DNA from: Microbacterium amylolyticum | Lineage (GTDB): Bacteria > Actinomycetota > Actinomycetes > Actinomycetales > Microbacteriaceae | NCBI RefSeq assembly: GCF_011046975.1 | Contig: NZ_CP049253.1 | Coordinates: 1,674,001-1,738,000 of the forward strand | Length of the DNA stretch: 64,000 bases | Direction: 5' to 3' | In this document: piece by piece, positions 57,373 to 64,000 of the stretch | Position numbering within the stretch: the first letter of the stretch is position 1 | Layout of the letters: each line of letters opens with the position of its first letter | The notes under the pieces: model-generated | Seen by the model: the letters and a program-made list of their open reading frames with translations, nothing else | Told to the model about the DNA's origin: nothing | The model's database searches: none | Translations under genes and position numbers: made by a program

Positions 57373-58443
57373 TCAAGCGGCGAGTTGGGCGCGGGCTGCG
57401 GTGGTGAGGTGGCGGTAGATCTCGCGGGCGAGGTATCGCTTCAGGCAGCGACGAATTTCGCGGAGGGTGCGTCCTTCAGCGGTGCGGCGCTCGACGTAGG
57501 CGCGAGTTCTTGGGTCCATGCGCATGCGAGTGACGATGGCCATGTGGAGGGCGCGGTTCAGACGGCGGTCACCGCCGCGGTTGATGCGGTGCCGCACGGT
57601 GTTGCCCGAGGACGCGGGGATTGGGCTGGCGCCGGCGAGGCTGGCGAACGCAGCCTCGAATCTGATCCGACCCAGATGCGACCAGGACGTCAACGCGACG
57701 TCGGCGGTGACCGGGCCGATGCCGGGCTGGTCGAGCAGGCCACCAGCGGGGCTCTGGCGAACAAGGTCTGTGATGCGCTTGGTGATGTCCTTGAGCTCCT
57801 TGTCGAGCGCAGCGACCCGTTTGCCGAGCCTGGTGGCCTCGCCACGTGCGGTCGCTGTGGCGAGGGCTTCATGGCGGGCCCGCCATGCGGCAGTTGCGTC
57901 GATTTGGGCCTGGGTGAGCGGGCGGCGAGCGTCGATGCCGAGGTCGACGACGCGCAGCAGCGCGGTAAGCGCGTTGATCGTCGCGGTGCGCTCGGTGCTC
58001 ATGTGGTCGCGAGAGGCGAGCAGCACCTTGACTGCCGCGCGGACGCCGTCGTCGGCGCGCGGTTCGCGCAGCTGCGTCTCGTGCAGCGGGAGGGCTGCAG
58101 CAGCGATACGGCGTGCATCGAGCGGGTCAGACTTGCCGATCGTGCGGTTCGCGCGGGCGTTTATCCGCGGAGCCTCGACGACCGTGTATCCGTTGTCCGC
58201 GGCTACTGCGCGCAGACGAGCACCGTAGGTACCGGTGCCCTCGATCACCCAGAGCACAGTGACGTCACCGCCAGTGCGGCGCCCGGCCCACGACACGGCC
58301 CGAGACAGGCCAGCGGCGGTAGCTGGAAACTGGGCCTCATCAACGATCTCGCCGGTCGGGCAAGCGAGAATTGAGACGGCGTGGTTGCGGGCGTGGGTGT
58401 CCACGCCGATGACGAACGGACGAGCATGCGCGACGATAGCCAT
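57373..58443 (-). CDS. IS110-family transposase (DEDD recombinase)
   Basis: A 356-residue recombinase from ATG 58443 (MAIVAHARPFVIGVDTHARN). The N-terminal RuvC-like DEDD domain shows D in VIGVDTHARNH, E in VIEGTGTYG, and D/D in GKSDPLDARRIA. The C-terminal transposase_20-type domain has LDQPGIGPVTADVALTSW and the region of the catalytic serine, LAGASPIPASSGNTVRHRINRG. It should carry out RNA-guided insertion. The reading frame is open 26 codons further upstream, but this ATG gives the standard N-terminus. Confidence 0.93.
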   Translation of the reverse strand: MAIVAHARPFVIGVDTHARNHAVSILACPTGEIVDEAQFPATAAGLSRAVSWAGRRTGGDVTVLWVIEGTGTYGARLRAVAADNGYTVVEAPRINARANRTIGKSDPLDARRIAAAALPLHETQLREPRADDGVRAAVKVLLASRDHMSTERTATINALTALLRVVDLGIDARRPLTQAQIDATAAWRARHEALATATARGEATRLGKRVAALDKELKDITKRITDLVRQSPAGGLLDQPGIGPVTADVALTSWSHLGRIRFEAAFASLAGASPIPASSGNTVRHRINRGGDRRLNRALHMAIVTRMRMDPRTRAYVERRTAEGRTLREIRRCLKRYLAREIYRHLTTAARAQLAA

Positions 58444-58509
58444 GGCGATCGACGCTCCTCTCCTCGAGACGGACATGGTCACGGTCGCTGAACGGCCGGC
58501 GCCGGTCCG

Positions 58510-58700
58510 GGAAGAGGTCACTTCGGGGCGAATCTGTGATGGGCCACGACCGGAGGGTCGGGCAGTCTCCTGATGAGGTCACCGAGGTGGGCCGGACGGC
58601 GCCGGCCGCGCCGCACCGAGCGGACAATTCAACGGGAAGACACCGCAAGCTGCGGGCCAATTGCTTCGAGAGTCACACCCGGTTCGATACGACCGGTATC
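58510..58700 (-). ncRNA. Candidate IS110 bridge RNA
   Basis: Read on the minus strand, this part of the noncoding end holds two guide-bearing loops. Target loop: outer stem arms 58683-58672 and 58625-58615 (ACCGGGTGTGAC with GTCCGCTCGGT, including G-U pairs and one bulge). Left guide 58670-58659 (CTCGAAGCAATT) resembles the left target flank CCGAAGCGATT. A tip hairpin CCGCA-GCT-TGCGG follows. Right guide 58638-58626 (TTCCCGTTGAATT) is complementary to the right flank ATTCAACGGGA. Donor loop: 58573-58564 (TCAGGAGACT) resembles the right end AGGAGATT, then a CGACC-CTCC-GGTCG hairpin, then 58541-58531 (CATCACAGATT), nearly complementary to the left end TTTGTGAG. This is the arrangement known for IS621-type bridge RNAs. 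Exact transcript ends are not visible. Confidence 0.65.
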
Positions 58701-58745
58701 CATCCTGACCAGCCGATCCCAGATCAGCCAGAGCCAGACTCACAA

Positions 58746-59932
58746 ATCGCTTCGGTCGGCCCGTTCGAGGTGCCCGGGTGATCGAAGTACGCGAGGATGT
58801 CTGCCCGGCGCCGATCAAGCGTGTACGCGAGTCTGCGCAACTCGGTAAGCCAGGCCGGGGTCGTCGCTTTCAACGTATCGATCAATTCACGTAACCGCTT
58901 CCGCCCGAGCCCGCCATATTTCTCTCGATACGCGACGACGACTTGCTGGTAAGCCCGCCAGGCCCGCCACACATCCGCGTGCGCAGGGTCAGCGAACACG
59001 GCATCAAGCCTGGTCTGCTGCTTTTCGGTCAGGAATGCTTCGCCCGTGCGCAACACGCGGCGGATTTGGTAAAGCGGGTCACCCCGCCACCCGCGATGCC
59101 CCAGGGTTTCCTGCTGTACCCGCTGCCGCACCCGGTCGAGTGCGTCGCCGGCGAGTTGGACCACATGGAAGGGATCCATCACCTCGGTAGCGTCGGGCAG
59201 ATGCTGCTTGGACGCAGTCTTGAACCCGGTGAACCCGTCCATCGCAACGACCTGAATCCCGTCACGCCAGGCCTGGGTTCTCGCGGCAAGCCAGTCGCTG
59301 AACACCTGTTTCGAGCGGCCCGGCACCATATCGAGCAGCCTGGCCGGGCCGCGCTTGTCCCTGACGGGGGTGAGATCGATGATCACGGTCACGTACTTGT
59401 CGCCTCGGCGGGTGTGCCGCCACACATGCTCGTCCACGCCGATCGTGGTGACCCCATCGAAGCGGTGTGGGTCGTGGATCAGGAGTTGCTTGCCGGCGTC
59501 CAGGATCGCGGTGTTCGCGGTATGCCAGGACACCCCGAGGCCCGCTGCCGCACGAGCAACGGTGAGGTGGTCGAGCACGAGCGCTTCGAGCGCCCATCTG
59601 ACTCCGGCGCGGGAGATCTTCGCCCGTTCGCCAGCAGCCGTGCTGGTGTCCTCACGCCATACTGTCCGGCACCACGAGCACCGGTATCGGCGCACCCTGA
59701 TCTTGAGCGTGGTGGGGCGATGCCCGAACGGTTCGTGCGCGAGCAACCGGGTCACGGTATCTCGAGGAACGCCTTCGGCTCCGCAACGACGACACCACGG
59801 ATCGGGCTCCGTCACTCGGCACTCGATGATCGTCCGGTCGGGCTCGATGAGCTGTCCGATGGCTTCGAGGCCGAGCTCATCAAGACGGCAGAACGTGGTC
59901 AGATCAGGGGCGGAGAAGGTAGCGTTGGACAC
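58746..59932 (-). pseudogene. ISL3 transposase, N-terminal and catalytic part, 3' truncated by IS110
   Basis: From GTG 59932 (VSNATFSAPDLTTFCRLDE) the frame encodes the ISL3 zinc-finger/helix-turn-helix region (CRRCGAEGVPRDT, then CSWC) and the DDE-type core (TTIGVDEHVWRHTRRGDKY, VAMDGFTGFKTASKQHLPDA and EVMDPFHVVQLAG), up to YFDHPGTSNGPTEAI. There the IS110 element begins and the frame ends after a few foreign codons. The missing 40-residue C-terminus is at 57234-57357. The transposase should be inactive. An ORF extension upstream of GTG 59932 runs to the IS end and is not needed. Confidence 0.88.
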
Positions 59933-60044
59933 GTCGAGGTCTTTCGGATGGGCAGTGTGAGAACTTCCATCATCGAGAGGCCTCGACCCCCTTTCCTCGA
60001 TGCCACTCCGGACACCACGTCTACACCCCCAATTACGAAGAGCC

Positions 60045-60526
60045 ACAGCGGACCGGCGATCGACCGGTCCATCTACGTGATGCCGATGTTCGTGAACTTC
60101 GTGGTCAGTGACTTCACTGTGTCGGAGAATATCTACGCGGCTGCGGGGTTCGTGACTCTCGCGACGGTCCCTGGCCCGGGTGGCGAGCCTGCGTTAGTGC
60201 ATCTGCGCAGGGAGAGGAACCAGGACATCCTCATGACCCAAGGTGCAGCGGTGCGCGGATCGGTGTCGGCGTCGTTCGCGGCGGGGAAAGTTGATCTGGG
60301 GGAAGTCGCTGAACGTCTTCGGTCGTCGGGCGCGGAAGTCACGGGGCCGGTCGATACGGCGTGGTTCACGACCGACGTCACCTTCACGGATCGCGATGGG
60401 AACACGGTCACGTTGACTGTGCCCCGTATGGCGGATCAGGCCGCGGCGCGCGAATGGGCGAGCGCTCAGATCACGGGGGACTTCGAGGTCCCTGGGGCCA
60501 CGCCTGTGATCGGGAACGAGCGCTGA
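60045..60526 (+). pseudogene. VOC-family protein gene, start codon lost (copy 2)
   Basis: Identical to codons 5 onward of the copy 1 VOC gene (SGPAIDRSIYVMPMF and so on) but without its start, ribosome-binding site or MerR-type promoter, which the ISL3 element removed. The frame is open upstream through the antisense strand of the ISL3 transposase, giving a spurious 527-codon ORF. An internal ATG (in YVMPMF) could give a shortened product, but I regard the gene as broken. Confidence 0.75.
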
Positions 60527-60536
60527 GGAGAGCACG

Positions 60537-61286
60537 ATGACGGAGTGGCCGATCAGAGACCTCGCCAAGGCGACTGGCCTTACTAGCCGGACGCTCCGAC
60601 ACTACGAGCAGATTGGCCTTCTCCGCCCCTCACGGGTGGCCGGCAATGGCTACCGCTTCTACGGAGAGGGCGAGATCTCGCGCCTCTACCGAATCCTGTC
60701 GCTACGTGCGCTCGAGCTCCCGCTTGCCACGATCCAACTCGCGCTCGATGACCACACATCGCTCGCTGACGCGATCGAGACCCATCTGACGCTTCTAGAA
60801 GAGCGCAGAGACCGAACCAACCAGCAGATCACCATCGTCCGCCACACGCTCGACGCGGTGAGGAAAGGCCAAGCAATGCCCATTGAAGAAGTGTTCGCCG
60901 GAGTCGATCAGAGCCAGTACGAGGCCGAGGTGCGCACCCGCTGGGGAGATGCGGCGTGGGAACGTACCGCGAAGCGTCGCGCCGATATGACCGAGGAACA
61001 GCGCGACGAAGACGACAAGGAGAGCCTCGACGTCAATGCGGCGCTTCGGGCCGCAGCCGAGGCCGACGAAGACCCCAGCAGCGCACGCTTCCAGGATTTG
61101 ATCGCGGAGCACCACCGGTGGGTTACTGCCTACTGGGGAGGAAAGGCACCCGACCGCGAGGCCTACACCGGGCTCTCCGAGCTGTATGTCGCCGATGCTC
61201 GTTTTGCCGCGACCTATGGTGGAGAGCACAACGCAGCAACGATCCGAGAAGCGATGCGGATCTGGATCAGAACCAACCTCGGATGA
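60537..61286 (+). CDS. MerR-family regulator with TipAS-like domain (copy 2)
   Basis: Same 249-residue protein as the gene at 9575: MerR winged helix, coiled coil and TipAS-like ligand domain, with the same ribosome-binding site. The upstream MerR-type promoter of copy 1 is absent here, so expression would have to come from ISL3/IS110 read-through or an unseen promoter. It could still act in trans on the copy 1 operator. Confidence 0.85.
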   Translation: MTEWPIRDLAKATGLTSRTLRHYEQIGLLRPSRVAGNGYRFYGEGEISRLYRILSLRALELPLATIQLALDDHTSLADAIETHLTLLEERRDRTNQQITIVRHTLDAVRKGQAMPIEEVFAGVDQSQYEAEVRTRWGDAAWERTAKRRADMTEEQRDEDDKESLDVNAALRAAAEADEDPSSARFQDLIAEHHRWVTAYWGGKAPDREAYTGLSELYVADARFAATYGGEHNAATIREAMRIWIRTNLG

Positions 61287-61296
61287 GGACTGGGCG

Positions 61297-62298
61297 ATGG
61301 TTCACCGCAACGCTCCGCTGACGCCGGAGGGACGCCGTCGACTCGTTGAGCGCTGCCGAACCCGCCCGATCGCGCACGTCGCGGCCGAGATGGGCATCTC
61401 TCGCGCGACAGCATCGAAGTGGGTGAACCGCCAAGCACGCTATGGCGAACTCGGCCTCGACGATCGCTCGTCCGCCCCTGCGCGGCAACCCACAGCGACA
61501 CCAGGTCGGATCGTGAAGAAGATCGAGGCGATGAGGCGCGATCAGAAATGGTCCGCCTCGCGGATCGCCTTCGAGCTCCAACAGGGCGGCACCCCGGTCA
61601 GCCGCCGAACGATCACTCGATTGCTCGGACAGCTCGGCCTGAGCCACCGGAAGTTCATCGACCCGAACGGCGACACGAACCGCGAGCCGCAGACGATCAT
61701 CGCCGAGCGGCCAGGCCACATGGTCCATATCGACGTGAAGAAGACCGGCCGCATCCCCGACGGTGGTGGATGGCGCGTTCACGGCAAGGGCAGCGCAGAG
61801 GACAAGGCAGTCGCAAGAGCGAAGAAGCGCGGCGCGAAGACTGGCTACGTCTACCTGCACTCAGCGATCGACGGATACTCTCGGCTCGCCTACACCGAAG
61901 CGTTGCAGGACGAGAAGGCCGCGACCGCAGTCGAGTTCCTCGACCGCGCACGAGCATGGTTCGCCGCTCACGGCATCACCCGGATCGAGCGGATCGTGAC
62001 CGATAACGGCTCGTGCTACCGCGCGCATGCCTTCACCGACGCGAGGGGCGAGAGTCGACACCAGCGAATCACCCCCTACACGCCACGCCACAACGGCAAG
62101 ATCGAGCGCTACAACCGGATCCTCGCCGAAGAGTTCCTCTACGCCCGCGTCTGGCGATCAGAAGTCGAGCGATCAGCCGCGCTCAAGATCTGGAACCAGC
62201 ACTACAACTACCACCGACCTCACGGCGCACACGGCAAGCAGCCACCGGCATCCGCTACACCGTCACGCGTCAACAACGTCCTGGCCTCATACACCTAG
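61297..62298 (+). CDS. IS481-family DDE transposase (copy 2)
   Basis: A 333-residue transposase identical to copy 1 except at the last codons. Here the frame ends SYT followed by TAG, the stop being part of the CTAGA target sequence outside the IS. Catalytic residues are intact (HIDVKK, VTDNGS, KIERYN). Since both transposase genes are intact, movement of the outer-end-bounded block remains conceivable. Confidence 0.93.
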   Translation: MVHRNAPLTPEGRRRLVERCRTRPIAHVAAEMGISRATASKWVNRQARYGELGLDDRSSAPARQPTATPGRIVKKIEAMRRDQKWSASRIAFELQQGGTPVSRRTITRLLGQLGLSHRKFIDPNGDTNREPQTIIAERPGHMVHIDVKKTGRIPDGGGWRVHGKGSAEDKAVARAKKRGAKTGYVYLHSAIDGYSRLAYTEALQDEKAATAVEFLDRARAWFAAHGITRIERIVTDNGSCYRAHAFTDARGESRHQRITPYTPRHNGKIERYNRILAEEFLYARVWRSEVERSAALKIWNQHYNYHRPHGAHGKQPPASATPSRVNNVLASYT

Positions 62299-62394
62299 AC
62301 GTACCGCCCCGGACCTTACGAACGCGGTTCGCTGACGCGATGCGCCACTTTCGATTCATCCGGCCAATACATCGGCGAATGCGCAGCCTCCCGC

Positions 62395-63366
62395 TCAGCG
62401 CACCGCGTCGAGGCGCTCGCGCTGCTCCTGACTCAGCTCCAGGGCGGCCGCGTCGAGTGCCGCATCCAGCTGGTGCAGCTTGCTGCCTCCGAGGATGGGC
62501 CCGATGCCGTGGCTGACGAGCTACGCGAGAACCACCTGTCCGCGACTCCCCCCGAGCTCGGCCGCCACATCGTCGAGGACCGCTAGGCGCCTGGTGCTGC
62601 CTGGATGGTCGTAGGCCTCGGAGATCGCCTTGCCGGGGTGGTCGTACGCACCGGACATGAGGGGCGAGTACGCCCAAAGATCCGGCCGGTGCGCACGGGC
62701 GTAGTCGTGCTGCTCGTCGCTGAGGACGCCGAAGGGGTGGATGACCCCTTCGGGCCGCGTGCCGGGGCGGGGACGCAGGTAGGTCGCGCTGAGCTGGAGG
62801 GCGTCGATCGGGGCGGTGCCTCGGGCGATCGCATGAGCGCGGGCGCGCTCGACCCGCCACGCAGGGTGGTTAGAGGCGCCCACCCGGCGCACGGTTCCCG
62901 CATCCGTCAGCTCGGCGATCGCGTCCATGCTCTCTTCGATCGCAGTCGCGCGGTCCTCCTGGTGCAGCCACAACAGGTCGATGCGTTCCGTGCCCATGCG
63001 GTGGAGACTCCCGGCGACGGCGTCGTGGATCGCTCGCCTGCTCAGACCCGCGCGGTGTTCCGGCCAGGAACCCGCCCACAGCGGCTCAGCACCCGCCTTG
63101 GTCGAGAGCAGGACGCGTTCGCGCGCACCGGGTCGCGCCGCGAGCCAGCGGCCGATGACGCGCTCGCTCGCTCCGCCATGGCCGTCGGGGCTTTCCCAGA
63201 ACGCATAGCAGTCGGCCGTGTCGATCCACTGACCCCCGCGCTCGAGGAAACGGTCAAGGAGCGCGAAGGAGGTATCTTCGTCGACCCGAGTGCCGAAGGC
63301 CATCGCACCGAGCACCAGCGGCGTGCTCGGTGCGATAGGGAGCTCAGAGGTGCTGTTCTTCGTCAT
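62395..63366 (-). pseudogene. Aldo/keto reductase gene with in-frame amber codon
   Basis: The frame from ATG 63366 (MTKNSTSELPIAPSTPLVLG) encodes an NADPH-dependent aldo/keto reductase: AMAFGTRVDEDTSFALLDRF, catalytic Asp and Tyr in WIDTADCYAFWES, Lys in LLSTKAG, His in LLWLHQED, and the nucleotide site ahead of the stop. TAG at 62523-62521 interrupts after QVVLA. The same frame continues LVSHGIGPILGGSKLHQLDA and ends with LSQEQRERLDAVR and TGA at 62395, the normal C-terminus including the GGSK phosphate-binding loop. The TAG most simply comes from TGG (Trp). The truncated 281-residue product would lack the cofactor loop. Confidence 0.83.
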
Positions 63367-63372
63367 GCGCCC

Positions 63373-63403
63373 AGCCTGCAACCTGGAGCGCGCTCTAGGT
63401 CAA
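63373..63403 (-). promoter_or_regulatory. MerR-type promoter/operator between the reductase and merR genes
   Basis: Bases 63381-63400 form a nearly perfect 20-bp palindrome, ACCTGGAGCGCGCTCTAGGT. Read toward the reductase, TTGACC (63403-63398) is a -35 box followed 19 bases later by CAGGCT, a possible -10. The dyad centred in an over-long spacer is the standard target of MerR-family activators, and the adjacent merR gene at 63417 is the obvious partner. Confidence 0.65.
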
Positions 63404-63416
63404 GGACTATCGTGAC

Positions 63417-63785
63417 ATGATGACGAGCTACTCTCCCGCCGAGGCCGCGGAGCGCAGCGGTTTCTCGATCGACACCCTGCGCTACTACGAGCGCGAGGGC
63501 ATTCTTCCGCCCATCGCCCGCACTCCTGGCGGCCGTCGCGTTTACAGCGACGGCGACCTGTCGACGCTGGACTTCCTCCGCTGCCTCCGCGACACCGGCA
63601 TGCCGATCGAACGTCTCCGGCGCTACGGCGAGCTCTGCCGTGACCCGGACACCATCCTCCAGCGCATCGCCCTGCTCCGCGAGCATGCGGATGCCGTGGA
63701 CAGGCAGATCGAGCAACTGCATCGCTGGCGCACCCGCCTCGACGAGAAGCTCGACTGGTATGAGGAGGAGCGACGGAGGCTCTGA
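63417..63785 (+). CDS. MerR-family transcriptional regulator
   Basis: A 122-residue regulator. The MerR winged helix is YSPAEAAERSGFSIDTLRYYEREGIL with RRVYSDGDLSTLDFLRCLRDTGMPI, followed by a coiled coil (about 80-115, LREHADAVDRQIEQLHRWRTRLDEK). There is no cysteine cluster or large ligand domain, so it belongs to the small group often divergent from aldo/keto reductases and oxidoreductases. Its operator lies in the 50-base gap to the reductase, which is now a pseudogene, so the regulator may have lost its target. ATG 63420 is an alternative start. Confidence 0.9.
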   Translation: MMTSYSPAEAAERSGFSIDTLRYYEREGILPPIARTPGGRRVYSDGDLSTLDFLRCLRDTGMPIERLRRYGELCRDPDTILQRIALLREHADAVDRQIEQLHRWRTRLDEKLDWYEEERRRL

Positions 63786-63843
63786 TTCGGGCCAAAGGGT
63801 ACGTGCAGGTTCTTCGGGCTTCACTGGGCAGCTTTCGTAACCC

Positions 63844-63975
63844 CTAACACGGCCCGTGTGGCCAGTCGTCCGTGCCGTGACGGCGCATGCCGTAGCCGTC
63901 GCGCGGGCCGAGGATGGCGGTTGCGCCCAGGCTGGTCACGGCGAGGGTGATGAGAACGATGCCTGTGATGATCAT
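63844..63975 (-). CDS. Small hypothetical membrane protein (43 aa)
   Basis: The minus-strand frame from ATG 63975 begins MIITGIVLITLAVTSLGATA, a single hydrophobic helix, and ends in a charged tail with GMRRHGTDDWPHGPC. It fills the otherwise empty end of the window. The upstream ribosome-binding site is weak and I recognise no family. The one-helix-plus-polar-tail layout and the lack of a better frame support it moderately. Confidence 0.45.
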   Translation of the reverse strand: MIITGIVLITLAVTSLGATAILGPRDGYGMRRHGTDDWPHGPC

Positions 63976-64000
63976 GGCTGAGACGCTACGGTTGAAGCGA

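Larger units (their letters stand above)
57358..58745 (-). mobile_element. IS110-family insertion sequence inserted in the ISL3 transposase gene
   Basis: Removing 57358-58745 rejoins the ISL3 gene: GAAGCGAT to the left and CAACGGG to the right give the conserved TEAINGRLEHLRG. The element is 1,388 bp, has no terminal inverted repeats and makes no clear target duplication, as known for IS110. The 5' end (as read on the minus strand) has about 300 noncoding bases before the transposase, and the 3' end only 15. This long-left-end layout is that of the IS110 group whose left end encodes a bridge RNA. The exact boundary is uncertain by one or two bases because of a shared ATT. Confidence 0.88.
57231..60044 (-). 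mobile_element. ISL3-family insertion sequence, interrupted by an IS110-family element
   Basis: The ends are inverted repeats: 57231 onward reads GGCTCATCGTAATTGGGAGT and the complement of the right end (60044 inward) reads GGCTCTTCGTAATTGGGGGT, 18 of 20 identical. Without the inserted IS110 element the length is about 1.43 kb, normal for ISL3. The eight bases outside the two ends (CGCAATAT and ACAGCGGA) do not match, so there is no target duplication. The element has probably taken part in a deletion or recombination, and its right end has cut off the 5' part of the VOC gene in IS481 copy 2. Confidence 0.85.
60045..62293 (+). mobile_element. IS481-family element, copy 2, 5' truncated
   Basis: Bases 60045-62295 match 9083-11333 in every translated frame I compared. 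The left inverted repeat, the operator/promoter and the first four codons of the VOC gene are missing, replaced by the ISL3 right end that abuts at 60044. The right end (ending CATACA) is intact and is followed by CCTAGA, an NCTAGN-type IS481 target. The element cannot transpose alone without a left end, but its transposase gene is intact. Confidence 0.88.
8972..62294. mobile_element. Putative composite transposon / IS-flanked genomic island carrying the NRPS-PKS cluster
   Basis: Two direct copies of the same IS481-family element (identical in everything I compared, bases 9083-11333 and 60045-62295) bound about 51 kb. The outer left border reads GCTAGA before the left inverted repeat. The outer right border reads CCTAGA after the right end. 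The inner border of copy 1 (CCGGCT) does not carry CTAG. IS481 is known to insert at NCTAGN, so the target sequence sits only at the two outer ends, as expected for a composite transposon or a cointegrate formed by recombination with a single resident IS. The first base differs (G against C), so an exact duplication is 5 bp, CTAGA. Composite behaviour is inferred. Confidence 0.55.

Noticed and set aside
60045..60060. 60045 as the true left end of the IS481 element
   Set aside because: Copy 1 has a good TGT-starting inverted repeat at 8972, and copy 2 starts exactly at an ISL3 end, so copy 2 is truncated.
58943..60526. 527-codon plus-strand ORF ending in VOC sequence
   Set aside because: Its first 370 codons are the antisense of the ISL3 transposase; only the last part is the beheaded VOC gene, in frame by chance.
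1..64000. CRISPR array or prophage genes
   Set aside because: No spaced short repeats, cas genes, integrase, capsid or terminase genes seen.

Overview
High-GC actinobacterial DNA, most like a member of the Microbacteriaceae (Microbacterium or a relative). This rests on GTG starts, stop/start overlaps, actinobacterial galT-galK and CCA-adding enzyme, and IS481/ISL3/IS110 transposases. The family-level placement is an inference from gene content.

Left chromosomal flank (1-8970): galT (5' end outside the window) and galK; a HemK-like methyltransferase; an ohr gene remnant; a zinc alcohol dehydrogenase; the CCA tRNA nucleotidyltransferase; and two GT4 glycosyltransferases.

Central accessory block (8972-62294): two apparently identical direct copies, 50,962 bp apart, of an IS481-family element that carries two passenger genes (a VOC-fold protein and a TipA-like MerR regulator) flank an NRPS-PKS gene cluster. 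Copy 1 has recognisable terminal inverted repeats. CTAG-type target sequence lies at the two OUTER ends only, so the block looks like a composite transposon or an IS-IS cointegrate. Just inside copy 1 sits the 3' part of a tRNA-Asn (anticodon loop to CCA) with its terminator, possibly an old integration site.

Biosynthetic cluster (about 11.4-57.1 kb): a NarL-type two-component system; a four-gene set (3-hydroxyacyl-CoA dehydrogenase, FkbH-like protein, ACP, acyl-CoA dehydrogenase) expected to make hydroxymalonyl-ACP, because no O-methyltransferase is present; five PKS or PKS-NRPS megasynthases, one NRPS and a discrete acyltransferase, all closely spaced or overlapping; then an ABC exporter, a type II thioesterase, an Sfp-type phosphopantetheinyl transferase and a PadR/membrane-protein pair. 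Module order read from the sequence: AT-ACP-KS-AT-ACP-AMT-C-A(Gly)-PCP-[C lobe] / discrete AT / KS-DH-KR-ACP / KS-DH-KR-ACP / KS-ACP-C-A-PCP-E / C-A(Val)-PCP / KS-AT-[degenerate region]-ACP-C*. Three modules lack an AT and are probably served by the discrete AT. The product should be a beta-amino (perhaps alpha-hydroxy-beta-amino) acyl-glycine extended to a diene, followed by a D-amino acid, Val and a last ketide. Release is not by a fused thioesterase but perhaps by the unusual terminal condensation-like domain. I do not recognise this architecture as a known compound.

Right side (57.2-62.3 kb): an ISL3-family element is split by an IS110-family element. The noncoding end of the IS110 element contains two loops whose sequences match its target and its own ends, as expected of a bridge RNA. 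The ISL3 end has removed the start of the VOC gene of IS481 copy 2. Beyond this lie an aldo/keto reductase gene killed by an in-frame amber codon, its divergent MerR regulator and a tiny membrane ORF.
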